A stretch of DNA of 64,000 bases from Dipteris shenzhenensis. Lineage: Eukaryota; Polypodiophyta; Polypodiopsida; Gleicheniales. Each line of letters opens with the position of its first letter. Position 1 is the first letter of the stretch. A program made the position numbers and the translations under genes. Where the stretch lies: assembly GCA_047967505.1 (NCBI GenBank), contig CM106539.1; one strand, 5' to 3'. The notes beneath the pieces were generated by a model, which had not been told where the DNA came from, made no database searches, and worked only from the letters and a program-made list of their open reading frames with translations. This document shows, piece by piece, positions 11,487 to 23,081 of the stretch.

Positions 11487-13083
11487 CACATTAGAGTGGA
11501 TTAATTCCAATGGCCTCTTACTCTCTTGAACATGTCTAGGAAATGGTTTCCTTTCCTGTTTTCCAAATTGACAGGCTTCACATACCTTATGCATTTCTGC
11601 AACCTTGAATTTAGGCAATCCTGCAACAATATTTTGGGCCTACATTAATTTAAGTTGCTGTACATTAACATGACCAATGCGTTTATGCCAGATATCAATA
11701 TCTGTAACTACACTGGTCCCATATGCAAACATTGCTGCACTCAATTCAAGCATGTCCACATCCAACGTAAACATCTTGCTCTTCTTCTCCCCTTTTGCTA
11801 TCAAGCGACCTCTATTTTTCTTATCCTCAACGAAGCATCCATGAGGATTAAATCTGACCTCCAAGCCCTACTTAACCATTTGACCAATAGAAACCAGGTT
11901 CTTGGTGATATTTAGGACATGAAATACATCAGACAGATATTTATTTTTCCCATCCTGCATAGACAAAGGAATTTTACCAATCTGTACAATAGGATGTGCA
12001 GTATCATCACCAGTCTCCACAAATCCTGGTCTTTCCATTTTCCTTGCATCCTGCATCCATTCTGCATGACTGTCATGTGGTTTGACGCACCTGAGTCAAC
12101 ATATCACACATCATTGCTTTCTTCTGCACTTGTCACAGAATTGGTCATGTGCTACACCATAAAAAAATGCTCATTTTTGTCATCACCCTGTCTACTAGAG
12201 GATGCATAATTGCCTTACTGCAATTTTTCATTCATAATGTCATTCTGCTTTTTATAGCAGTTTTTAGCCATATGACCCATTTTACCACAAAAGTAGCATT
12301 CAACATTGTTGTTTGCATTTTGGCCTCTCTGCCAGCCACCACGACCTCTTTGGCTCCCCCTGCCTCTAAAGTTACCACGTCCTCCTCCATAGGATTGGTT
12401 TTCTTGAATTTGCTGCATATTCTGATTTCTGCCACGGCTTGCTCTACCTCTACCTCCACCTCTTCCAGCATTTGAGTAGAAGAGAGTTTCTTTTGAAGTT
12501 CCTCCTGAAGAACATGCACCACCATTTCTCTGCTCTTTAAAAATTAGAAGAGCAATCAACTCCTCAAAATCAGGAAATTTTTCTTGGATAGCAATGGATG
12601 TCTGGAACTGTGCATAAATCTTTCCTAGACCATTCAAGGTCACAGAAACTAAATCTTTATCTTCCATTAGCAATCTTCTTCACCTTCATGTGGTAGTCAT
12701 TGATGCTTATATTTTCTTTCTGCACATTATGCAACTCCTACTTGAGTTGCATTTTCCTAGCTTGTGTCATTGTGCTGTACATTTTTGTCAAAGTATCCCA
12801 CACCTCCTTCGGCGTGCTTGCATCCTAAATATGCACAATCATAGAATCTAAAATACTGATAGACAGCTAGTACATAACTTTTATGGCTCTCTCATGCCAT
12901 CCTTTAAATGCCTGCTACTGCTATTGATTGGGAATATTCTGAATAACTGGTTCTTGTTCAGGTCAAGTAATGAGCTCCCAATAGCCTTTTCCCTTAAGGA
13001 AATTCGTCATTCTAAACTTCCATGCTTGGAAGTTGTTTTTGTCAAGCTTTTCAGTGACTATCTATGAAAGAGCATCAGACGCC
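11487..13083 (-). pseudogene. Integrase N-terminus, protease and gag of element A
   Basis: On the minus strand from 13083: a gag start with the family gag (TLNGLGKIYAQF), an RGG-rich stretch, and the CCHC knuckle CYFCGKMGHMAKNC at about 12300-12260. The protease-region block ITKNLVSIGQMVK and the integrase zinc module (IWHKRIGHVNVQ, CEACQFGKQERKPF) follow, down to element B. Stops at many places, for example after 12215 and between 11864 and 11618, break it. It continues in sequence at 6035 on the other side of B. Confidence 0.8.
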
Positions 13084-13629
13084 ATTATAGAACACTGCAA
13101 ACATATTTTGTCATTGCAAAAAACACAACTTCTAACTCACAAGGGCAAATATGCAAAACTGACGAAAGTGGTATTTGACCACACAGTCACTTCCTAGTGA
13201 CGATTTTGCATCAACAGACAATAAGAATGATTTTGTCACTCCCAATATCTCTGCGGATAGGCATACTATGCAATTTCTGTGGCAACTATTCACCAACCTG
13301 CGGAACAATGATCGCACATAAAAAACAGTGCACTTTTCCGAGTGCCTGCGGAAAACTTTCACCACCAAAACGGGCCCTGAAATGGCCTCGAATCAAAAAA
13401 AAAAGTGACCAAGGGCGTCGCCCCATCCCGCAGCATATACTACCCTCTCGCCACACTGCGAAGGGCATCCCAATCTGAGACAGTGCACTCTTACACTTTC
13501 CAACTGTGCTACCTGTAGAGATTTGCTCCCAAACTCGAAAAAGGGAAGCAACACTGATCCTCTTACCAAGACACCGTGAACTTGGTTTGCTTCCTTGAGC
13601 TCCTTACCACGAACCAAGCTCTGATACCA
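13084..13629 (-). other. Leader and primer-binding site of element A
   Basis: Untranslated leader between the 5' LTR and gag. The primer site (complement of gctctgatacca, 13618-13629) abuts the LTR. Frames of 60-100 codons on either strand here recur in every family copy with stops and are not genes. Confidence 0.75.
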
Positions 13630-13987
13630 TGTGAAGAAACTGGGAGAGAAGTAAGGAGTCTCACTTGCAGCTTTCTCACATACATAATGGGGGAATACAC
13701 ACAAAGGTGGAGGCTGAAAACAGTTTCCCTCTTCTTAGTTGTGAAAGTCAAAAGAACTCTCTCTTAGTACAAAAGGAATAGATGAACCCTATATGTAAGT
13801 CTCAAACCAAACTCAGCTAACCTAGGTGGCATACTAACTGAGCCACTAACTAGAGTACATAAAGATAGCTGTCATCCAGCTATTATTCATGGGCGGTATA
13901 CCAACCGCATCTGCAGCTAACAAGTCGGTGACATAAATGCACAACGGTCACCCTGGCATATCACGAGTGGAGCTCGATATCTCAACA
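13630..13987 (-). repeat. 5' LTR of element A
   Basis: 358-bp LTR of the window's commonest copia family. On the plus strand it starts TGTGAAGA and ends TCTCAACA. Other copies lie at 23908, 30675, 48434, 49293, 49932, 57560 and 63072. It abuts reverse-transcriptase/RNase H debris (element C) on its right. Confidence 0.85.
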
Positions 13988-14739
13988 CTACAGCACTCCC
14001 AAAAGAGAAGATGTATCCACTTGTAAATCATCTACCAAAAATACTACCAGCCCAATCAGCATCAGTGTATCCATGCAACTGTATCTGAACCCCAGTCTCA
14101 TAAAATAGTCCATACTGCAATGTGGACTTCACATACCTCAATATGCATCTAGCCACATCCAAATGTGGTTTCCTTGGAGCCTGCATAAACTGACCTACCA
14201 AACCAATAGCATAGCTCAAATCTGGCCTAGTAATAGTAATATAAATCAAACTTCCTACTATGCATCTCTACATAGTAGGGTCTTCCAGAAGCTCACCTGC
14301 ATCTGCGCTCAGCTTCACATTCTACTCCAAAGGAACTAAAATAGGCTTACAGCCTGTCATCCCATACTTGGACAGCATGTCCAATCCATACTGTCTCTGC
14401 AAGAGCCATATCCCACTTGTGGATCTAATCACCTCAATGCCCAAGAAGTAATGTAGCTCTCCCAAATCCTTCATCGCAAACTTTTGCTTCAATAGCATTT
14501 TCACATGAAGGATATCTTCATCACTATCACCTGTGATGATCAAATCATCAACATACATGACAAGCAGCATAATGCCTTTCTTTGTTTTTCTCACATAAAG
14601 TGAGAAATTTGCCTTGGAAATGGGAAAGCCAATAGTGACAAGATACTATCCTATCTTGTCAGCTTTGGATGCTTGCTTCAAGCCATACAAGGCTTTCTTC
14701 AACCTATAAACAAACTTAGGATGAACAGCATGAACATAA
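13988..14739 (-). pseudogene. Element C: copia reverse transcriptase-RNase H fragment
   Basis: Minus-strand fragment of the same copia family, with MLLVMYVDDLIITGDSDEDI (catalytic YVDD), MIYITITRPDLSYAIGLVGQ and [12 protein letters not shown]. It is truncated by element A's LTR at its left and by the broken LTR of element D at its right, so it is probably the older copy that A inserted into. Frameshifts are present near 14250-14320. Confidence 0.8.
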
Positions 14740-14950
14740 CTTCCCTACATAGTGGCAATCAGTCCCTACATCAGTGGGAATCAATCCCTACATCAGTGGG
14801 ATTCCCTTTGTCTTACATCATCACTTAGGTCACACACTAGACACATCATAGCACTTGATGTGCCTTTACAACACACACAAACACACATGTGACTCCCCTA
14901 GATGCTCACATGAACCATAGAGCAAGCCCTTGATCACATTTACCCCAACA
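14740..14950 (-). repeat. Truncated 3' LTR of element D
   Basis: About 211 bp matching the right part of the 333-bp LTR at 16942-17274 (shared landmarks: ccctacatcagtgggaatc, cacatgtgactcccctagat, ending ccccaaca). The missing part is replaced by element C. Confidence 0.85.
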
Positions 14951-15239
14951 AACCCCCCTCAAGGGATTGCCTCTTGCAGTGTCAAGGATTCATCTAGTCT
15001 CATAGTTTCTCATGCCATCTCATGGTGGTCAAGGATTAATCTATGGCTAGGATCTCATGCTAGCAAGGGTTCCCAAGGGTGTGAGTTTTACAAAAATGGG
15101 ATAGTCAAAACACATATCACATGGTCTACATCATATGGTGACCAGAGGTGATAACATATTCTTTTTGGAGTACTACTCCAGGCAGAGAACCTCAAAATTT
15201 TGACCAAGTGATGATAAACAAAAAAGACAAAGTGCCTAA

Positions 15240-16072
15240 AAAGCATAGTCTTCATCATGTGGAGACTCATCAAATGAAAGTAGATTGGCAGTTTTTGACT
15301 TTGTAGCTTCTTCCTTTTTGGCTCTACAATACTTTTCATGGTGATTGTTTTTGCCACAATGTTTGCATGGATTGATCTTGAAGCAATCTTTTGAGAGGTG
15401 ATTAGTCTTCTGACAATGTTTGCAAGGTGAAAACTTGCCCTTTTGAATTTTTATGGCATAGGCTGTGTCATTGCCTCTTTGTATGCTGTGTCATTGCCTC
15501 TCCGGAGTTCCATGTGCCTTTCTTCTTCTTGAAGAGTAGAAATAAAACCTTCAAGATTAGGATTAGGAAGATTTTTCAAAGTGGTGACAACATGATCATA
15601 ATCTTCAGGCATACTTTTGAGCAACACTACCATTGCATCATCTGTAGTGATTGGAGAGTTGATAGAAGCAAGTTGAATCATGAGACTCCGCATATGATTG
15701 ACATGAGCAGCCAAAGGAGTGCCACTAACCATCTTCAATTCAAAGAAAGCAATCTTAAGTGACAATTTTGAGATGTGAGTGCTAGCACCCAAAATAATGT
15801 CAAGCTTCTGCCAAGCTTTTGAAGGAGACTCTAAATTAGAGATGTGATAAGGCAAGAGCAATGATGCCATAGGCTTTCTCCTCTCTAGTAGGATCTCTTA
15901 TCAGGCATGTCGGAGCTAAGGATTCTCCAGCATTAGAGGCTGTTGAAGAAGAAGTTGAAGCCGGTTTGACAAGCCCCCAGAGGTTTTCCCTCATCAATGC
16001 AAACTTAACCTTCATCTGCCATGTGTGAAAGCCTTTACCATTGAACTTATCCATATTCAAGATGGTAGCCAT
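15240..16072 (-). pseudogene. gag of element D
   Basis: From ATG at 16072: MATILNMDKFNGKGFHTWQM, then a frameshift near 15850, then SKLSLKIAFFELKMVSGTPL and VVLLKSMPEDYDHVVTTLKN, a copia-type (UBN2-like) gag. Two CCHC knuckles follow at about 15425-15330 (CKHCQKTNHLSKDC, CKHCGKNNHHEKYC), ending in an acidic tail. It resembles the intact gag at 55919-56710 block for block, though the LTRs of the two elements differ. Confidence 0.8.
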
Positions 16073-16941
16073 GAGAGGGTCTAACCTAGAATGGGAAGTT
16101 TCTACTCTCTTACAAGGCTAGAAAAAATTGAAGAGCTTCAAAATACAAGCATTTAGAGTAGCAAAGGCTTGTAACCAAATTCCATACTACAAAACATAAT
16201 GGAAATGACGCTTTCACTTGCATGCTTCATATAGGTGGCTAAATGAAATCATTTCAAGCAAATCCAGGTGTAGCAACTTAAAGCAAAGCTATAGCCATAG
16301 TTGTACTGAAGCTATTCAACACTTTAAAACATCAGAAATGCTAAAGTAGCATCTAATGTAGCATCAAACTCACAACATTGTCAAAACTGTCCAAAACAAA
16401 GACCAGAACTTGGAGGGTGCAATTCTCATAGCTCATAGCTCTATTCAAGGGGATTTTTATGCAAGAAGAAGGGTCTTATACCAGAGAAGGGCTACCAGCA
16501 AGGAAAGGCAAAATGTCGTGTCATGTCACCATAACCAGTAGCTTGAAAGTTGACTAGTTTTTTTGCTATTTCTCCCTCCCTGGTGGACCATTTCCCTTCA
16601 AGTCTAGACAAGAGCTAGCTCATACTGTTGTGCAAGCTTGGCTCAGAGGAATTTTGGAATGGCTGCTCCAGCAAGTCGCATTGTAAGAAAAGGCATCAGG
16701 GAGTGTGAGTGTTGGCATTTCACATATAGTTGAAATTTCACCAAAAGCTTCTGCCCATACAAGAGGAGTTTGCAGCTCAGAAGGTTTGGGCAATGGTTGT
16801 TTGTAGGCAGAGAACAGAGCTCTCAAAGATTTTGGGAAGAAGGAGGAAAATGGAGAAGATGAAGAAACTTGTAGTTTATGCTAGAGATAGCATCTAATGC
16901 TAGGCTAGGCTAGATCTAGAACCTAAAGCTCTGATACCATT

Positions 16942-17274
16942 TGTAGGATCCCATAGGATAGAATAGATGCATCTTGCAAGAGGTGTGAGAGCACAATGAC
17001 ATGTCTATATATTGATTGTGAGAGAGAAGACTCTCTTTTATAGAAAGGGGGAGAAGGTAATACCTTCCCTGCATAGTGGCAATTAGTCCCTACATCAGTG
17101 GGAATCAATCCCTACATCAGTGGGATTCCCTTTGTCTTACATCATCACTTAGGTCACACACTAGACACATCATAGCACTTGATGTGCCTTTACAACATAC
17201 ACAAACACACATGTGACTCCCCTAGATGCTCACATGCACCATAGAGCAAGCCCTTGATCATACTTACCCCAACA
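16942..17274 (-). repeat. 5' LTR of element D
   Basis: 333-bp LTR starting TGTAGGATCC and ending CCCCAACA on the plus strand, with the primer site two bases away on the internal side. Confidence 0.85.
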
Positions 17275-17453
17275 TACTCTACCCTGAACCTTGGATCCTA
17301 CTTCTACCCTTGAACCTCTTCTAAAATTTGGAACCTCTCTCTAAACCTTGGAACCTCCTTCTAAGCCCTGAACCTCCCTCTAACCCTTAAACTCCTCCTA
17401 AACCCTTCAACCCCCAATGAAGGAGAAAGGCTTCATTACCCCAACCATGATGA
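17275..17453. repeat. Degenerate short tandem repeat, CT/A-rich
   Basis: Runs of variants of 'ttggaacctccttctaaacc' (roughly 20-25 bp units) cover about 17285-17415. A few blocks resemble plant telomeric repeat (cctaaaccc), but they are too irregular to call interstitial telomere. It is followed by the target site of element E (GATGA, 17449-17453). Confidence 0.5.
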
Positions 17454-18169
17454 TGTTACGGAAATTATATTTCCTAATATTTCTTGCTTTGGATATTACT
17501 ACTTTAGTCAAGTGTGACTATGGCAAAGTACTCCTCCATAGGAGTGCACCGGACGCGGCAGGGGTCCTAATGGATACTTTGTGTGGTTAGTTGGGGATGC
17601 CTGACTAGGTTGTGTTTTGCCATGCTAGATGATCGGTATTGTGGGTGATTCCATGTTAATACTGATGTCGTTAGTGTTATTGGTGTTGTGCTTGATTATT
17701 GTGCTTTGAGCACGGTTATGTTGGGATCGGTTGATTTGGTGATTCGTTCAATCGATTGTTAATAACTAATGCTTGAGTATAGGTAATGGAACTCATAGTG
17801 AGGATTGGAGTTAGTGCAAGGGTACCAATTGAGGTGTCACACAGTGCATTATATATGGCCATGGGCCAATTTTGTATTTGTTTTATTATTGCAAGTTTGA
17901 GCAATATATGCTCTAGTGGACATAATTCATTTTTGGGCCCTAAGATGGCTATGTAACGCAAATCCCTCATTTTTGGATGAGAGGGATAATTTTGGCTCCT
18001 TGGTTCTTTTATGAAATATCATAAATACTCTAGATGAGGAAGCGTGAGCCACTCATCTAGGGGGGGAAGATTATACCCAGTTTGTTGTCACTTTCGTGGT
18101 GTGATTGTGATCTTATCCAATTGATTAAGTGGCGACTTTGTGTGTGGAAGAAATCCCCTTTTGATTTTA
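17454..18169 (+). repeat. 5' LTR of element E
   Basis: 716-bp LTR starting TGTTACGGAAATT. The partner at 22356-23076 starts TGCTATGGAAATT and ends TTTCA. The final bases here read TTTTA, one change from CA. Confidence 0.88.
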
Positions 18170-18333
18170 GTGGTATCAAAGCTCAGGGTATGCTTCAAAG
18201 CTTGTGAAAGAAAAAGGCTACCTCATGTGACATGCGGGAAGTTAAGGAGAAGTTCTTCTGAAGGACGAAGAAGAGAAACTCATGGAAAGAAAAAAAAAAG
18301 AAAAAAAAAGAGGAAATTCAGCAAAGCTCACTT

Positions 18334-18406
18334 AGTCCCGAGGGGGCTCGAAACTGCGACCTCCGACTCATAAGACCAGCATTCTAACCAACTGAGCTAT
18401 GGGGCT
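18334..18406 (-). pseudogene. tRNA-like relic in the leader of element E
   Basis: On the minus strand the sequence has D-arm (tagctcagttggtta), anticodon-arm (ctggtcttatgagtcgg, loop CTTATGA, nominal anticodon TAU) and T-arm (tttcgagcc) landmarks in tRNA order and spacing. The D stem (GCTC with GAAT) and T stem pair badly and the acceptor has mismatches, so it is a decayed tRNA or tRNA-derived insert, not a working gene. It lies between the primer site and gag. Confidence 0.5.
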
Positions 18407-18789
18407 CCTATGGGCAATGGAGCTCAACAAGGCAAAGACCATAGCCAAATCTGAACACTTGAATCAAGAAGGCGATTTGGAACCATGAATCATCGAGCAA
18501 TTAATTGGAGATCAGTCGAGCACAAAGACAACTACAAGTGACATCATCGGTCACATATCTCCCACTCTAGTCATTTCTACCTCTTATCAAAGAGTGAGAT
18601 AAGTGATTTCTTTTGCTTTATATTCCATAAACTTAGTATCTTCCGCCATCCATTTCTTACCCTACACTTGAGTCACATTTTTCTTTCATCTGTTTAAATT
18701 TTCATACACTTAGTATCCTTATTTTTCTCCCCTGCTCTTTATTTGTATTTATCGCAATTATCATGGTGCATTAGCCATAGCCACCCACG

Positions 18790-19350
18790 CTCCAAGAGCA
18801 ACTAGATGCACTTCAGGCACAGTTGGCCAATGAGCGTGAGCATAGGGGCAGATTGGAAAAGAAAATCAATGGTAAAAAAAGAAAGAGGCATTTATCTAAC
18901 GATGAGTCATCCGACGATGATTCTGACGATGATCCTATTATCAAGATAGTCAAAGCCACACTGAGAGCACAAAATTTGAGAAAAAAGAGTAAGATAAGTA
19001 GAAAAGCTTTCTCATTTCAAAATTCCGATGGAAAGAAAGAAGCACGCATTGTCTTATCTTGGATCAGTCAGCTAGATGATTATTTTTCAGGGGAGAAATT
19101 CTCTAAAAAAGATAAGATTAAATGTGCTACAAATCATTTAGAAGAGAGTGCTGCAATTTGGTGGAACATCACTAAGCATAGTAAAAGGCAACCAAAATCT
19201 TAGAAATCTTTCCAAAAGCTCATCAAGAGAGATTTTCTTCCTTCACATTTCAAAGCAAAAGCTAGACAACAGTGGGATACTTTTAGGCACTTTGATAAGG
19301 AAACGATCTCCACATATACTGATAGATTTTGGCAAATGTTGATCCAATTA
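18790..19350 (+). pseudogene. gag fragment of element E
   Basis: A frame running QLDALQAQLANEREHRGRLE is followed by an acidic stretch and LSWISQLDDYFSGEKFSKKD and ESAAIWWNI, the retrotransposon-gag domain of gypsy elements. It then stops at 19201 and resumes with FQKLIKRDFLPSHFKAKARQ in the same frame. The nucleocapsid and protease part is missing. Confidence 0.7.
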
Positions 19351-19525
19351 TAGTCCTTAAACATAAAATTATACTGATAGATTACAATTCACATCAGATG
19401 TGGATTGAGAAGGACAGACAAGAAATATGTCTGAAAAGCTCCATGAAACCTGAGATCACAGTCCTATACTCAACCACACACAAGCCAAAAGGGCAATTAG
19501 AAAACGTGAGAAGACATATTTAATT

Positions 19526-22283
19526 TTGGTGAATACGGTAACGACTACTCAGCCAAACACTAAGCTTACACACCAAAAGTTTCTTTCTCAAATTTTTGAT
19601 TGTTTCTTAGAAGATTTACTGCCTGGACTACCATGTTCTCGACCTAAAGATCATAGGATAGAAATCATACCGAACAATACTCCACCTTGCAAAGCTCCGT
19701 ATAGAGTCAACCAGCTAGAACAAAAGGAAATTCAAAAGCAAGTGGAGGAATTGATAAAGAGAGGATTGATAAGACCTAGCAGTTCTCCTTATGGAGCACC
19801 TGTCTTATTAGTCAAAAATAAAATTGGAACCTATCGAATGTGCATAGACTATCGTGCACTAAACAAAATCAGAGTGGAGAACAAATATCCATCAATCCCT
19901 AGGATTGATGATCTTTTGGACAAATTGAAAGGGGCTAAGGTCTTCAGTAAGATAGATCTTAAATTTTTCTATCATCAAGTTTGTATGGTAGAAGAGGATA
20001 TATACAAGACTACCTTTAGAACTCAAATGGGACATTATGAGTTCCTAGTTATGCCTTTTGGGCTAACTAATGCTCCATCTACTTTTAGTAGAATGATGAA
20101 CCGAATCCTTCTTAAACACCAAGATTGTGTGGTAGTATTATTCGATGATGTTTTGGTGTTTAGCAAAGACATTGAGGAGCATAAGGAACATCTAAAGTTA
20201 GTCTTTTCACTCCTGAAAGAAAATCAATTATACATAAATCCTGAAAAGAGCAGTTTCTTTCAAAAACAGATAGAGTATTTGGGTCACATTGTATCCGCCG
20301 ATGGGATTCGAGTAGATCCAAAGAAGATTGAGTGCATAATCACATGGCCTAAACCCTGAGATATACATGAATTGAGATCATTCTTGGGATTATGTAGCTT
20401 TTATAGAAAGTTCATCAGAAATTTCGCATACATTGCACATCCATTGATAGACCTTCTTAGAAACTCGGGGGGGTCACTCATCATATGTAACCCTATCACG
20501 TGAGTTCAACAAAAGGATATTTTTTATTCCTAAAATTTATAGAAATAAATATACATAAGGGACTATTTAAATTAGTTTTGGAAAAAAATTACAGATTTGT
20601 ATAGAAAAGGGGTACATTTTATTAATGAAAAAATTTACAGATAAGGGATTTTAAATATAGGCCTTGAACGCACGTGATATAGAGGGTTTACACATAGTGA
20701 CCCCCCCGAGCTTAGAAAAGCTAAGCATTTCTTTTGGACTGAGCATCAAGATAAATCTTTTATAGCTTTGAAAGAAGATCTCACACAAGCTCCTATGTTG
20801 CAACTACCCGATTTCTCTAGACCATTCTTTGTAGTTGTAACCGATGCTAGTGGATATGGAATTGGAGCCGTACTAATGCAAGATGGACATCCAATAGCAT
20901 ATGAGAGCCAAAAATTAAAACCAGTGGAATGCAATTATAGCACATATGATAAAGAACTAACCGTTGTTGTGCATGCCTTACAAATGTGGAAACATTATTT
21001 GATGGGATCTTTTATTAAAAGAAATTATTCATCACTCGACCCTTTAGACAAATTGTAATGGAGGAAATGCACCAACCACCATATATGGGACATAGGGGAC
21101 TGACTGCCACTTTACAAGTGATAGCAAGAGAATTTCATTGGCCTACTATAAGAAAAGATGTGGCTAAGTTTGTAGCCAAATGCATCACTTGTCAGAAGAT
21201 CAAGAGTTACAAAGGAAAGACCCCAGGATTGCTAATGCCTTTGCCTATTCCTATGCAACCTTGGGAACAAATATCTATGGATTTCATAATAGGTTTTCCT
21301 ACTACAGCGAATCAAAATGATATGATCTGGATGATAGTAGATCGCTTTAGTAAGCAAGCTTATTTCATCACATGTAAGAAGACTTTAACAACTCATCAAG
21401 TTGCACATTTATTCATCAACCATATCTTTGTTCATCATGGCTTGCCAAAGATTATAGTGTCTGATTGAGATTTTGAAGTTTTGCAGTAATTTCTGGACTG
21501 CATTGTTTCATAATCTAGGCACTAAGTTAGATTTCTCATCAGCCTTTCATCTAGAATCGAATGGACAAACTGAGGTTACAAACAGTAATATTCTTGATAT
21601 GGTAAGAGCTTATGTGGGAAGTCAACCAAAGACTTGGGACAAATACATTCATCTCTTACAGTTTACTTATAATAATACTCCTCATTCTGCAACTGGAAGA
21701 GCACCCTTTGAGATTATCTATGGGAAGGATTTACCTATTCCTATCACATGATTGAACCATAGAGTAGAGGCAGCAAATGTATTTACCCATGACTATCAAA
21801 ATATTCTCAAAGATGTTCGAGAAGCCATTGCAATCGCACAAGAGAAGTACACCAAACAAGCTAATAAGAAAACACATGCTTTTTAAAGAAGGCGATTATG
21901 TACTTCTTCGAATTGAGAAAAGAAGATTGAAGAGTGTTGAGAAATGGCCAGTAATCAAGATGTCACCACGTTTTTATGGACCATTCAAGGTGATTCAGAA
22001 AATCAATGATTTAGCTTATAGGCTTGAATTACCTGATAATTGGAAAATACATAATGCTTTCCATATCAGCCTCTTAAAGCCCTTCAAAGGACCTTTACCT
22101 GTTCATCCTGTCTATGACAAGGCTCCATTGATTGTTGATGAAGAAGAAATTCTAGAACCCGAATGCATTATTGATCATCAACAGACCTCAACCCTAAAAG
22201 GAAATGTCTATATTAAATACTTGCTCAAATTTAAGAAACATCCGAGGGATGATGCTCAGTTGATGCCTAAGCGGTTCTTTTGA
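19526..22283 (+). pseudogene. Reverse transcriptase-RNase H-integrase of element E
   Basis: The reverse transcriptase frame (19526-20359) has YRMCIDYRALNKIRVENKYP, VFSKIDLKFFYHQV and LFDDVLVFSKD (catalytic FDD). A stop at 20357-20359 and the MITE at 20464-20710 follow. RNase H resumes at 20768 ([28 protein letters not shown]). Integrase (21058-21751) has a zinc module (CITCQKI) and FSSAFHLESNGQTEV. The tail (to 22283) has FKVIQKINDLAYRLELPDNW and a chromodomain-like YIKYLLKFKKHPRDDAQLM, lacking the usual aromatic W of the KW motif. Stops fall at 21057 and near 21467 and 21749. Confidence 0.85.
20464..20710. mobile_element. 247-bp MITE with the same ends as transposon T
   Basis: Perfect 15-bp inverted ends (CTCGGGGGGGTCACT) extend imperfectly for about 40 bp (through the block ATCACGTG.GTTCAA). 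They are flanked by a perfect 8-bp duplication CTTAGAAA (20456-20463, 20711-20718). The insert splits E's pol between reverse transcriptase and RNase H. The interior is AT-rich without coding potential. The terminal bases, the GTTCA block and the AT-rich subterminal sequence (tttatagaaataaatata) match the ends of the 13.9-kb transposon at 31548-45407, so it is likely a non-autonomous derivative mobilised by that family's transposase. Confidence 0.85.
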
Positions 22284-22355
22284 ACTTTCCCAAACCTCAT
22301 TAGTTCCTATAATCGAACATGCAACTGAGGTTAGTTGCAATCCAAGCAAGAGGGA

Positions 22356-23076
22356 TGCTATGGAAATTATATTTTCTGATATATCTTGCTTTGGATATTA
22401 TTACTTTAGTCAAGTGTGACTATGGCAAAGTAGTCCATAGGAGTGCACCGGATGTGGCCGGGATCCTAGTGGATACTTTGTGTGGTTAGTTGGGGACGCC
22501 TGACTAGCTTGTGTTTTGCCATGCTAGATGATCGGTATTGTGGGTGATTTCATGTAAATATTGATGTCATTAGTGTTATTGGTGTTGTGCTTGATTATTG
22601 TGCTTTGAGCGCGGCTATGTTAGGATCGATTGATTCGGTGATTCGTTCAGTCGATTGTTAATAACTAATGTAATTGGCGGCTTGAGTACAAGTAATGGAA
22701 CTCATAGCGAGGATTGAAGTTAGTGCGAGGGTACTGATCGAGGTGTTGCACAGTGCATTATATATGGCCATGGGCCAATTTTGTATTTGTTTCATTATTG
22801 CAAGTTTGAGCAATATATTCTGTAGTGGACATAATTCATTTTTGGGCCCTAAGATGGCTATGTAAAGCAAATCCCTCATTTTTGGATGAGAGGGATAATT
22901 TTGGCTCCTTGGTGCTTTTATGAAATATCATAAATACTCTAGATGAGAAAGCATGAGCCACTCTTCTAAGGGGGAGATTGTACCTAGTTTGTTGTCGCTT
23001 TCGTGGTGTGATTGTGTTCTTCTCCAATTCATTAAGTGGTGACTTTGTGTGTGGAAGAAATCCCCTTGTGGTTTCA
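22356..23076 (+). repeat. 3' LTR of element E
   Basis: 721-bp partner of 17454-18169, followed by GATGA (23077-23081). Substitutions and small indels between the two copies indicate an older insertion. Confidence 0.88.
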
Positions 23077-23081
23077 GATGA

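Larger units (their letters stand above)
2423..13987 (-). mobile_element. Element A: rearranged Ty1/copia element split by element B
   Basis: Minus-strand copia element. Its 5' LTR is at 13630-13987, gag-protease-integrase at 13083-11487, the rest of integrase at 6035-5451, and linker, reverse transcriptase and RNase H down to 2463. Element B sits inside the integrase at 6036-11481, flanked by GTCCA on both sides, and the integrase sequence resumes across it. A leader+gag block (4112-4966) interrupts the pol linker, and the RNase H end is swapped for another family's tail. Stops and frameshifts are spread throughout. The order protease-integrase-RT-RNase H is diagnostic of Ty1/copia. Confidence 0.75.
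14740..17274 (-). mobile_element. Element D: gag-only LTR retrotransposon
   Basis: Minus-strand element with a complete 5' LTR (16942-17274), a truncated 3' LTR (about 14740-14950), a primer site (complement of gctctgatacca, 16928-16939), an ~860-bp leader and a single gag (16072-15240). A polypurine-like tract (complement of aacccccctcaaggg) abuts the 3' LTR at 14951. No protease, integrase, reverse transcriptase or RNase H motif is present. Such elements (the TR-GAG type known in plants) must borrow pol enzymes from autonomous copia elements. No target duplication can be seen because the left end is lost. Confidence 0.8.
17454..23076 (+). mobile_element. Element E: Ty3/gypsy retrotransposon (chromovirus-like)
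   Basis: LTRs at 17454-18169 and 22356-23076 are flanked by the 5-bp duplication GATGA (17449-17453, 23077-23081). The primer site TGGTATCAAAGC is at 18171-18182 and a polypurine tract (aagcaagaggga) ends at 22355. Reverse transcriptase and RNase H precede integrase, the Ty3/gypsy order, and the integrase ends in a degenerate chromodomain-like segment. The gag-protease part is shortened and the pol is broken by stops and by a 247-bp MITE. Confidence 0.88.

Noticed and set aside
17275-17415. Interstitial telomeric repeat
   Set aside because: Units vary too much and only isolated cctaaaccc blocks match the plant telomere repeat.
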